From assembly GCF_019703545.1 (NCBI RefSeq), contig NZ_AP018771.1, positions 1,178,001 to 1,242,000 on the forward strand: 64,000 nt of DNA. The letters are read 5' to 3'. Under the pieces are notes generated by a model, which saw nothing but the letters and a program-made list of their open reading frames with translations, did no database searches and was not told where the DNA came from. This stretch comes from Haemophilus influenzae. Its GTDB lineage: Bacteria > Pseudomonadota > Gammaproteobacteria > Enterobacterales > Pasteurellaceae. The position numbers and the translations under genes are program-made. Positions 56,654 through 64,000 of the stretch are shown here, one piece after another (the stretch's first letter is position 1; each line of letters begins with the position of its first letter).

Positions 56654-58924
56654 ATGACCGAACAATTACGTCAAGCAGCCTTGGATTTCCACGAATTTCC
56701 AATTCCTGGAAAAATCGAAGTTACCCCAACAAAATCACTCGCAACACAACGCGATCTGGCTTTAGCTTATTCACCGGGTGTGGCAGAGCCTTGTTTAGAA
56801 ATTGAAAAAGATCCTGCCGCCTCTTACAAATATACCGCGCGTGGCAATTTAGTAGCGGTGATTTCCAATGGTACAGCGGTACTTGGGCTTGGCAATATTG
56901 GCGCGCTTGCCGGCAAACCCGTAATGGAAGGGAAGGGCGTATTGTTCAAAAAATTTGCAGGCATTAACGTGTTTGATATTGAAGTGAATGAGCATGATCC
57001 CGATAAACTTGTGGATATTATTGCCTCGTTAGAGCCAACTTTCGGTGGAGTGAACTTAGAAGATATTAAAGCACCAGAATGTTTCTATATTGAACAAAAA
57101 TTGCGTGAGAGAATGAATATTCCTGTATTCCATGATGACCAGCATGGCACGGCGATCATTAGTGCGGCCGCGATCATCAATTCTCTTCGTATTGTAGGTA
57201 AAAAAATTGAAGATGTTCGACTTGTTGCTTCTGGTGCGGGTGCAGCATCAATTGCGTGTTTGAACTTATTACTTTCTTTAGGTATGAAACGTGAAAATAT
57301 CACAGTTTGCGACTCGAAAGGCGTGGTATATAAAGGCCGTGATGACAAAATGGATCAAACCAAAAAAGATTATGCAATTGAAGATAATGGCTGGCGTAAA
57401 CTTGGCGATGCGATGCCAAATGCAGATATTTTCTTAGGTTGTTCTGCGGCTGGTGCGCTTACGCAAGATATGGTTAAAAGTATGGCTGCGCATCCAATTA
57501 TTCTTGCTTTAGCTAATCCAAATCCTGAAATTACCCCACCAGAAGCAAAAGCAGTTCGTCCTGATGCGATTGTATGTACAGGCCGTTCTGATTATCCAAA
57601 CCAAGTAAATAACGTGCTTTGTTTCCCATTCATTTTCCGTGGTTCATTAGATGTGGGCGCAACCACTATTAATGAAGAAATGAAACGTGCGGCAGTTTAT
57701 GCCATTGCTGACCTTGCATTAGAAGAGCAAAACGAAGTGGTAACCTCTGCTTACGGTGGAGAAGGGGCAACATTTGGTGCGGATTATGTGATTCCTCGTC
57801 CATTTGATCCTCGCTTGATTGTGCGTATTGCACCAGCGGTAGCAAAAGCTGCGATGGAGTCTGGCGTGGCAACTCGTCCGATTCAAAATTGGGATATTTA
57901 TATTGACCAACTCACTCAGTTTGTTTACAAAACCAACTTGTTTATGCGTCCTATTTTCAGCCAAGCAAAAGCGGCAAAACAACGCATTATTTTAGCGGAA
58001 GGGGAAGAAAATAAAGCATTACACGCTACCCAAGAAGTGATTTCAATGGGCTTGGCAAATCCAATTTTAATTGGTCGCCGCAGTGTGATTGAAGAAAAAA
58101 TTAAAAAACTTGGTTTACGTTTAACTGCAGGTGTGGATTTCGAAATTGTGGATAACGAAGATAATCCTCGCTATGAAGAATGTTGGAAACACTATTACGA
58201 ACTTACTAAACGTAAAGGCATTACACCTGCGATTGCAAAACGTGTCGTGCGTTCTAACACTACCGTATTAGCTTCTACATTGCTTAGCTTAGGTTATGCA
58301 GACGCTTTAGTATGTGGTTTATTTGGTTCATACGGAAAACACCTTGCATCTATTCGCGATATTATTGGCTTAAAAGACGGCGTGAAAACTGCCGCTGCTT
58401 TAAATAGTCTTGTATTACCGACGGGTAACGTATTCTTAACAGATACTCACGTAAACAGTAATCCTACAGCAGAAGAATTAGCTGAAATTACCTTAATGGC
58501 AGCAGAAGAAATTCATCGTTTTGGTATTGAACCTGCAGTTGCATTGCTTTCTCATTCTAATTTTGGTTCATCTGATTCATTAGGCGCACCAAAAATGCGC
58601 GAAGTATTACAGATCGTCAAAGAGCACAATCCACATTTAATGATCGATGGGGAAATGCGTGGCGATTTAGCGATGAATGAAGCTCACCGAAAAGAAGTCA
58701 TGCCTGATAGCCCATTGAAAGGAAGCGCAAATTTATTAGTGTTCCCTGATTTGAGTGCATCACGTATTAGTTATAGCTTATTACGCAGCACCACTACGGC
58801 AATTACCGTTGGCCCGATCTTAATGGGTATGAATAAATCTGCGCATATTCTTAATCCAGGTGCATCTGTTCGTCGTATTATCAATATGATTGCCTATGCA
58901 GCAGTGAAAGCACAACAAGAGTAA
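56654..58924 (+). CDS. maeB: NADP-dependent malic enzyme MaeB
   Basis: MaeB decarboxylates malate to pyruvate, giving NADPH. The 756 residues are a fusion: the malic enzyme domain (1 to about 425) with [21 protein letters not shown] and the nucleotide motif [11 protein letters not shown]; and a C-terminal phosphotransacetylase-like domain (about 430-756), probably regulatory. TGGAG precedes the ATG. The downstream pyruvate feeds the PDH complex encoded nearby. Confidence 0.96.
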   Translation: MTEQLRQAALDFHEFPIPGKIEVTPTKSLATQRDLALAYSPGVAEPCLEIEKDPAASYKYTARGNLVAVISNGTAVLGLGNIGALAGKPVMEGKGVLFKKFAGINVFDIEVNEHDPDKLVDIIASLEPTFGGVNLEDIKAPECFYIEQKLRERMNIPVFHDDQHGTAIISAAAIINSLRIVGKKIEDVRLVASGAGAASIACLNLLLSLGMKRENITVCDSKGVVYKGRDDKMDQTKKDYAIEDNGWRKLGDAMPNADIFLGCSAAGALTQDMVKSMAAHPIILALANPNPEITPPEAKAVRPDAIVCTGRSDYPNQVNNVLCFPFIFRGSLDVGATTINEEMKRAAVYAIADLALEEQNEVVTSAYGGEGATFGADYVIPRPFDPRLIVRIAPAVAKAAMESGVATRPIQNWDIYIDQLTQFVYKTNLFMRPIFSQAKAAKQRIILAEGEENKALHATQEVISMGLANPILIGRRSVIEEKIKKLGLRLTAGVDFEIVDNEDNPRYEECWKHYYELTKRKGITPAIAKRVVRSNTTVLASTLLSLGYADALVCGLFGSYGKHLASIRDIIGLKDGVKTAAALNSLVLPTGNVFLTDTHVNSNPTAEELAEITLMAAEEIHRFGIEPAVALLSHSNFGSSDSLGAPKMREVLQIVKEHNPHLMIDGEMRGDLAMNEAHRKEVMPDSPLKGSANLLVFPDLSASRISYSLLRSTTTAITVGPILMGMNKSAHILNPGASVRRIINMIAYAAVKAQQE

Positions 58925-58974
58925 TCGAAAAAAAGTGCGGTGAATTTTTATTAAATTTCCGTCGTTTACTTAAC

Positions 58975-59000
58975 AAAGCCTCGATTTTTCTCGAGGCTTT
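58975..59000 (+). terminator. Terminator after maeB
   Basis: AAAGCCTCGA and TCGAGGCTTT form a perfect 10-bp stem with a 6-base loop, followed by ATTTTCT. Confidence 0.8.
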
Positions 59001-59164
59001 ATTTTCTAGTGAATGTGTTTACATTTGAGATTGAGTAAAACTATGCGAAAATTGACCGCACTTTAAGACTTTTGTTGTGTCGAAAAGGAACCGACCGATA
59101 GACAGTTGCCTATCTTTCTTTAATTTAATACGGCTTGGATGTCGTTGTGTTAGTGGTTTTTACA

Positions 59165-61090
59165 ATGAAAAAAGCACATTTTCCTTTATTCCCCATCTTC
59201 ACATTCGTGTTGATTAATCTTATTCTACTTTCTTTATCGCGTTTTGGACTTGCGGTATGGCAATCAGAGCGTGTATCCGCCGTAGATGGCTGGTTGCAAT
59301 TATTTTTGCAAGGTGTACGAATGGATGTTGTGGCACTTTGTTATTTATTTGGCGTACCAGCATTGCTCACAACGTTATTTCATAGCAGTAAAGTTTGGGT
59401 AAAAATTTTACGCCTATGGCTAACCCTTGGCAGTGTGTTTATTATCTTTATGGAAATTGCCACACCTGCCTTTATTGAAACCTACGATTACCGCCCAAAT
59501 CGTTTATTTATCGAATATCTGATTTATCCGAAAGAAGTTTTTTCAATGCTTGCGGAAGGGCATTTAAGTGCGGTGATTTTTAGCCTTGTTTTCACGATTT
59601 TAGCTGCCGTGATTTATTGGAAAATTTCTGGTTGGGCAGTCAAAAATTTACGTTCAATGAGTTGGAAACTTCGCCCTGTGATTGCTTTGCTTGTGATTGT
59701 CGTGAGCTTCCTTGGCGCGCGTTCAAGTTTTCAACACCGTGGTATTAACCCCGCCATGGTGGCATTTTCTTCTGATGCGTTAGTTAATTCCTTGGTGCTT
59801 AATTCGGGCTATTCCGTCATTTATGCGGCACAGCAATTTAAAGATGAAGAAAAATCTTCAGAAATGTACGGAAAAATGGATGCAGATGAAATGTTTCGTA
59901 TTGTTAAAGCTAGCCGTGGCCGTCCAGAAAGTGATTACATTTCAGATAAATACCCAACTTTAACGAAAAATGTCGCGACTTATCAGGGGAAACCTAAAAA
60001 TATCGTGATTTTGCTACAAGAAAGTCTCGGTGCTCAGTTTATTGGAACACTCGGTGGCAAACCTCTTTCTCCAAATGTGGATCAGCTCGCAAAAGAAGGG
60101 TGGTTATTTGAAAATCTTTATGCAACAGGCACACGTTCAGTGCGAGGTATTGAAGCAACAACGGCTGGTTTTACGCCAACGCCAGCTCGTGCAGTGGTGA
60201 AACTTAATAATGCCCAAAGTGGTTTCTTTACTATTGCGGATTTATTACATAAACAAGGCTATAACACTTCCTTTATTTATGGTGGCGAAAAGCACTTCGA
60301 CAATATGGCGAGCTTTTTCTATGGCAATGGTTTTAAAGATATTTGGGATCAACAAGATTACCAAAATCCAAAATTTACTGGCACTTGGGGCGTGAGTGAT
60401 GAGGATTTATTTGATAAAGCCAATGAAACTTTCACGAAATTACAAAATGAAGGTAAACCGTTTTTTAGTTTAGTATTTAGCTCCAGCAATCACGATCCAT
60501 TTGAATATCCAGATGGCAAGATTGAGCTTTATGAGCAACCAAAAGCCACTCGTAATAACGCAGCAAAATATGCGGATTATGCGTTAGGTCATTTCTTTAA
60601 AATGGCAAAACAGTCTAATTATTGGAAAGATACGATTTTCTTAATTGTTGCGGATCACGATTCTCGTGTAGGCGGAGCAAGTCTTGTGCCGATTAAGCAT
60701 TTCCATATTCCAGCCTTGATTCTTGGTAATGGCATTTCGCCACGCCGTGACAGCCGTCTTGTGAGTCAAATTGATATGCCAACCACATTGCTTTCTTTAG
60801 CAGGCGTCAGTGGCAATTATCCCATGATTGGTTTTGATTTAACGCAAGATGTAAACCCAGATCGTGCTTTTATGCAATACGATCAAACTCAAGCAATGCT
60901 GAAAGGCAATAATGATGTAGTGATTCAAATGCCAAATAAAGCAGCACAAGGTTATCATTATGATAAATCAACAGAAACTTTAACGCCAAAAGAGGTGCCT
61001 GATGCAATGAAAAAAGAGGCATTAGCTCACGCTTTATTAGGCAGTTATTTATATAAAAATCGCTTGTATTCTTCAGGTGAAAAAAAATAA
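59165..61090 (+). CDS. Membrane-anchored sulfatase-family phosphotransferase (LtaS/OpgB-like)
   Basis: This 641-residue protein has five membrane helices (to about residue 190) followed by a periplasmic alkaline-phosphatase/sulfatase domain. Metal and catalytic residues are visible: Glu in NIVILLQESLGAQF, the nucleophile Thr in ATGTRSVRG, and the DH pair in IVADHDSR. Relatives transfer phosphoglycerol or phosphoethanolamine onto glycans, teichoic acid or LPS, so a role in surface decoration is likely. The exact substrate is unknown. I chose the ATG that starts MKKAHFPLFPIF, since the longer frame has only a weak start. Confidence 0.8.
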   Translation: MKKAHFPLFPIFTFVLINLILLSLSRFGLAVWQSERVSAVDGWLQLFLQGVRMDVVALCYLFGVPALLTTLFHSSKVWVKILRLWLTLGSVFIIFMEIATPAFIETYDYRPNRLFIEYLIYPKEVFSMLAEGHLSAVIFSLVFTILAAVIYWKISGWAVKNLRSMSWKLRPVIALLVIVVSFLGARSSFQHRGINPAMVAFSSDALVNSLVLNSGYSVIYAAQQFKDEEKSSEMYGKMDADEMFRIVKASRGRPESDYISDKYPTLTKNVATYQGKPKNIVILLQESLGAQFIGTLGGKPLSPNVDQLAKEGWLFENLYATGTRSVRGIEATTAGFTPTPARAVVKLNNAQSGFFTIADLLHKQGYNTSFIYGGEKHFDNMASFFYGNGFKDIWDQQDYQNPKFTGTWGVSDEDLFDKANETFTKLQNEGKPFFSLVFSSSNHDPFEYPDGKIELYEQPKATRNNAAKYADYALGHFFKMAKQSNYWKDTIFLIVADHDSRVGGASLVPIKHFHIPALILGNGISPRRDSRLVSQIDMPTTLLSLAGVSGNYPMIGFDLTQDVNPDRAFMQYDQTQAMLKGNNDVVIQMPNKAAQGYHYDKSTETLTPKEVPDAMKKEALAHALLGSYLYKNRLYSSGEKK

Positions 61091-61097
61091 ACGGAAT

Positions 61098-61113
61098 GCC
61101 AGCTTAAGCTGGC
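61098..61113. terminator. Terminator between the sulfatase gene and uvrB
   Basis: GCCAGCTTAAGCTGGC is a perfect palindrome followed by a T-rich stretch. It lies between the two convergent genes. Confidence 0.6.
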
Positions 61114-61120
61114 GTTTCTT

Positions 61121-63160
61121 TTAGTTATCAAAAACAAACTGTTCACGCAATTGATGTAATTGATCGCGAATTGCCGCGGCTTTTTCAAATTCCAAATCTT
61201 GCGCAAATTTATACATTTGTTGTTCCAATTTTTTGATTTGTTGTTGATATTCTTTGGCATTTTTCGGTGCATTATAAAGTGCGGTTGGTTCTGCCGCCAT
61301 TTTTCCACGTTGTTTATTGGCTTTCGCTTTTTGGTTTGCACCTTGCCCAATATCTAATAATTCACCGACTTTCTTATTCAATGCTTGTGGCACAATGCCA
61401 TGTTCTTCATTGTATTTTATTTGTTTTTCACGACGACGATTAGTTTCGGTGATGGCTTTTTCCATGGATTTTGTGATGCTATCTGCATATAAAATCGCTT
61501 TACCATTTAAGTTTCGTGCAGCACGACCGATGGTTTGAATTAAAGAACGTTCGGAACGCAAAAATCCTTCCTTGTCTGCATCTAAAATCGCCACAAGAGA
61601 CACTTCTGGAATATCTAAACCTTCACGTAATAAGTTAATTCCAACCAATACATCAAATTCGCCTAAACGCAAATCACGGATAATTTCGACGCGTTCCACG
61701 GTATCAATATCAGAATGTAGATAACGCACACGAATTCCATGTTCATCTAAATAATCCGTTAAATCTTCCGCCATTTTTTTAGTGAGTGTTGTGACTAAAA
61801 CTCGCTCATTTTTATCTGCTCTTTGGCGAACTTCGGAAAGTAAATCATCCACTTGAATAGACACTGGACGAATTTCAATAAGCGGATCAAGCAAACCAGT
61901 GGGGCGAACCACTTGATCGATGATTTCACTGCCTGATTTTTCTAATTCATAAGGTCCTGGTGTTGCGGAAACATAAATGGTTTGCGGAGCTAAGCGTTCA
62001 AATTCCTCAAAGCGTAACGGACGATTATCCAAGGCGGATGGCAAACGGAAACCATATTCGACTAAGGTTTCTTTACGTGAACGGTCGCCACGATACATTC
62101 CACCAATTTGAGGCACAGTTACATGAGATTCATCAATAATTAAAATAGCATCAGAGGGCATGTAATCAAATAATGTTGGTGGTGGTTCGCCCTCATTTCT
62201 GCCCGATAAATAGCGAGAGTAGTTTTCAATGCCCGAGCAATAGCCCAATTCATTCATCATTTCAATATCAAATTGGGTACGTTGGCTGATACGTTGTTCT
62301 TCTAAAAGTTTGTGTTGTTTAATGAAGTATTCACGGCGTGATACCAGTTCTTTTTTGATGTTTTCTATCGCATCTAAAATACGTTCTCTTGGCGTAACAT
62401 AGTGAGTTTTAGGATAGATCGTAAAACGTGGGACAGCACCAAAACTACTGCCAGTGAGCGGATCAAATAAACTTAAACGCTCGATTTCATCATCAAATAA
62501 TTCAATACGCACCGCACGATCATCAGATTCCGCAGGGAAAATATCAATAATTTCTCCACGAACACGGAAAGTTCCACGCTGAAATGCTTGATCATTGCGG
62601 GTATATTGTAATTCCGCTAACTTCGCTAAAATTTGGCGTTGATCGATAATGGCACCTTGTTGTAAATGCAACATCATTTGTAAATAGCTATCAGGATCGC
62701 CCAAACCATAAATTGCAGAAACAGACGCTACCACGATGGTATCTCGACGTTCTAGAAAAGATTTCGTCGCAGAAAGTCGCATTTGTTCAATTTGATCATT
62801 AATAGATGCATCTTTTTCAATAAATGTATCACTGCTCGGCACATAGGCTTCTGGCTGATAATAATCATAGTAAGACACAAAATATTCCACCGCATTTTCT
62901 GGAAAAAAAGCTTTCATTTCTGCATAAAGCTGAGCAGCAAGGGTTTTATTCGGTGCAAGTAACATCGCTGGGCGATTTAATTGAGCGATTACATTGGCGA
63001 TAGTAAACGTCTTCCCCGAGCCTGTTACCCCGAGCAAAGTTTGATGCGCCAAACCATCCGTTAAATTTTCAGCCAATTTTTCGATAGCTTGTGGCTGATC
63101 GCCAGAGGGACGAAAGTCGGAATGCAGAATGAATGGTTTTGTGTTGATTTTTTCAGACAT
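61121..63160 (-). CDS. uvrB: Excinuclease ABC subunit UvrB
   Basis: UvrB is the damage-verifying helicase-like subunit of nucleotide excision repair. The 679 residues contain Walker A GVTGSGKT, the beta-hairpin region [25 protein letters not shown] Walker B, and helicase motif [13 protein letters not shown]-terminal UVR motif ([14 protein letters not shown]) contacts UvrC. An uptake core lies just upstream at 63162. Confidence 0.98.
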   Translation of the reverse strand: MSEKINTKPFILHSDFRPSGDQPQAIEKLAENLTDGLAHQTLLGVTGSGKTFTIANVIAQLNRPAMLLAPNKTLAAQLYAEMKAFFPENAVEYFVSYYDYYQPEAYVPSSDTFIEKDASINDQIEQMRLSATKSFLERRDTIVVASVSAIYGLGDPDSYLQMMLHLQQGAIIDQRQILAKLAELQYTRNDQAFQRGTFRVRGEIIDIFPAESDDRAVRIELFDDEIERLSLFDPLTGSSFGAVPRFTIYPKTHYVTPRERILDAIENIKKELVSRREYFIKQHKLLEEQRISQRTQFDIEMMNELGYCSGIENYSRYLSGRNEGEPPPTLFDYMPSDAILIIDESHVTVPQIGGMYRGDRSRKETLVEYGFRLPSALDNRPLRFEEFERLAPQTIYVSATPGPYELEKSGSEIIDQVVRPTGLLDPLIEIRPVSIQVDDLLSEVRQRADKNERVLVTTLTKKMAEDLTDYLDEHGIRVRYLHSDIDTVERVEIIRDLRLGEFDVLVGINLLREGLDIPEVSLVAILDADKEGFLRSERSLIQTIGRAARNLNGKAILYADSITKSMEKAITETNRRREKQIKYNEEHGIVPQALNKKVGELLDIGQGANQKAKANKQRGKMAAEPTALYNAPKNAKEYQQQIKKLEQQMYKFAQDLEFEKAAAIRDQLHQLREQFVFDN

Positions 63161-63170
63161 AAAGTGCGGT

Positions 63171-63535
63171 TGGTTTTTTGATAGTTTTGAATAATGCCTA
63201 TTTTAGCATATTTAATATGTAAAATTGATCAGGCAAAAATCTAAGTTTTACACAGACTTAGCGATGTCAAGAGGAAGATGTCACAAATTCATTAAAAAAA
63301 CTTTAAATTTTTACTAGACAAAACTTAACTTATTGATTTTAAATTAAAATTTAATTTTAGGCTAATCTATAATCAAGATCGAATAATCCTTGTAAGAACA
63401 AGGGATCCGCAAAATTTTAAAAAGTTAATCCACAAAGTTATCCACAGGCTCTGTGGATAGAAAAATAAATATTAGGTGGGTATATAAAAGATGAGGAAAT
63501 TTTTTATTTTTTATGAAATTTTTTTAAATTTTGCA
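63171..63535. other. AT-rich intergenic gap upstream of tRNA-Asn and uvrB
   Basis: This stretch contains no apparent gene. It holds several GATC sites, a long AT-rich segment (about 63285-63360), a small inverted repeat CCTTGTAAGAACAAGG (63389-63404) and the DnaA-box-like group described separately. The uvrB promoter must also lie here; I could not fix a LexA box by eye. Confidence 0.5.
63425..63460. promoter_or_regulatory. Cluster of DnaA-box-like sequences
   Basis: TTATCCACA (63438-63446) is a perfect DnaA box. TGTGGATAG (63452-63460, reverse strand CTATCCACA) has one mismatch, and TAATCCACA (63426-63434) has one. The first two make a 9-bp inverted repeat. An AT-rich tract flanks them. Confidence 0.5.
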
Positions 63536-63564
63536 TTGACAAGCTAACTATCGATCATTAAAAT
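63536..63564 (+). promoter_or_regulatory. Promoter of tRNA-Asn
   Basis: A consensus TTGACA and TAAAAT are separated by 17 bp. The following TCGCGCCC is a GC-rich discriminator, typical of stable RNA promoters under stringent control. The -10 ends about 33 bp before the mature tRNA. Confidence 0.85.
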
Positions 63565-63596
63565 TCGCGCCCTGTTCCTTGTGATACAAAGTTTAT

Positions 63597-63672
63597 TCCT
63601 CCTTAGTTCAGTCGGTAGAACGGTGGACTGTTAATCCATATGTCGCTGGTTCAAGTCCAGCAGGAGGAGCCA
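63597..63672 (+). tRNA. tRNA-Asn (anticodon GTT)
   Basis: A 76-base cloverleaf: acceptor TCCTCCT pairs with AGGAGGA, the anticodon loop reads CTGTTAA with GTT at the centre, the T arm contains GGTTCAAGTCC, and CCA is encoded. The only tRNA I found in this window. Confidence 0.97.
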
Positions 63673-63741
63673 ATTTTTCTTTTGGTTTAGAGTTTGTTTG
63701 TCTCCTTTTACAAATTCTAAATTAGCAACCAAAAGATTTTT

Positions 63742-63768
63742 AGCCCATCATGTTGATGGGCTTTATTT
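63742..63768. terminator. Terminator between tRNA-Asn and the NicO-type gene
   Basis: AGCCCATCA and TGATGGGCT form a perfect 9-bp stem with a 3-base loop, followed by TTATTTTT. It suits both the tRNA transcript and the opposing gene. Confidence 0.75.
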
Positions 63769-63774
63769 TTAACT

Positions 63775-64000
63775 TCAAAATAGGATTTTGCTTCCGCCAG
63801 TTGAGATGGTTGTGCCGTATAACAAGCTCAAGGCAAAAAATAGCATTATTCCACCAGCGATTAGTTTCACGATGCTTTCGCTTTTTCCTTTCGTATTTTT
63901 TGAACTATACCAATGCCCTAAGTGGATTGCGGTATTTCGTGCATAACGTACAATTCCTGCGAAGGCTGACAGCATAAGCCCCGTGCCGAAAGACATGGCT
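63775..64000 (-). CDS. NicO-family nickel/cobalt transporter, C-terminal part (partial)
   Basis: The window holds only the last 75 codons of a gene running off the right edge. The residues AMSFGTGLMLSAFA match the AMSLGTALTLS helix of the NicO (RcnA/NixA-like) family, and a second hydrophobic helix (IVKLIAGGIMLFFALSLLYG) follows after a basic loop. This fits a nickel or cobalt membrane transporter. With so little sequence the call is moderate. Confidence 0.6.
   Translation of the reverse strand, partial: AMSFGTGLMLSAFAGIVRYARNTAIHLGHWYSSKNTKGKSESIVKLIAGGIMLFFALSLLYGTTISTGGSKILF

Noticed and set aside
63425..63460. DnaA boxes as the chromosomal origin
   Set aside because: Only one perfect box, and none of the usual origin neighbours (dnaA, mnmG, rpmH) is present; reported only as a DnaA-box cluster.
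1..64000. CRISPR array, prophage, toxin-antitoxin, restriction system or long simple-sequence phase-variation repeats
   Set aside because: I looked for spaced direct repeats, integrase or phage genes, small paired genes and tetranucleotide tracts and found none.

Overview
The window is core chromosome of a Pasteurellaceae bacterium, almost certainly Haemophilus influenzae or a very close relative. It is AT-rich. I counted about 46 exact 9-bp DNA uptake signal cores (AAGTGCGGT or its complement) by eye. Gene content and order match what I remember of H. influenzae Rd KW20: one block reads like HI1672 down to HI1647, then HI1220 up to HI1248. HI numbers are from memory. The strain cannot be named from the sequence.

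Layout. 1-8.2 kb: letB/letA (envelope lipid transport, minus strand) diverge from proQ, prc, an L,D-transpeptidase, mepK, a TatD-family hydrolase and a YcbL-type metallo-hydrolase. 8.2-12.6 kb: sucAB, with a likely CRP site. 12.6-16.3 kb: nrdA-nrdB (minus) behind a clear pair of NrdR boxes. 16.4-20.7 kb: lpoA-yraN-diaA-dolP (minus), divergent from rsmI. 20.8-22.9 kb: tldD and an NlpC/P60 lipoprotein. 22.95-28.1 kb is the only accessory-looking stretch: an IS3-family relic, an ArcB-like 3' gene relic, dld, an IS110-family relic and a pdxST operon of streptococcal appearance. It has no exact uptake core from 21975 to 28466. 28.1-33.6 kb: cmk-rpsA-ihfB-lapA-lapB-pyrF-yciH. 33.6-39.1 kb (minus): hda, uraA, upp, dnaX, apt. 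39.2-45.2 kb: aceE-aceF-lpdA (minus). 45.4-50.9 kb: mgsA, a YdgA-like gene (minus), dnaK-dnaJ behind a sigma-32 promoter. 51-56.5 kb: proA, a TRIC-type protein, an unrecognised membrane protein, bcr, rsuA and a DUF1919-type gene. 56.6-63.2 kb: maeB, a membrane sulfatase, uvrB. 63.2-64 kb: an AT-rich gap with DnaA-box-like sites, tRNA-Asn, and the 3' end of a NicO-type transporter gene.

How the genes work together. LpdA made at 39-40 kb is the E3 subunit for both the pyruvate dehydrogenase encoded beside it and the 2-oxoglutarate dehydrogenase encoded by sucAB. The transpeptidase and MepK make and cut the same 3-3 peptidoglycan cross-links, while LpoA and the NlpC lipoprotein also act on the wall. 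DiaA, Hda and DnaX are replication initiation and clamp-loading factors. ProQ and Prc sit together as in E. coli.

I found no CRISPR array, prophage, toxin-antitoxin or defence system. The most interesting observations are the gene order around cmk, which fits one end of a large inversion between two cmk copies relative to Rd; a slippery heptamer in dnaX that would give a gamma-like product; the decayed-transposon/pdxST island; two copies of a nested-palindrome element, one inside the aceEF-lpdA operon; and the DnaA-box cluster.
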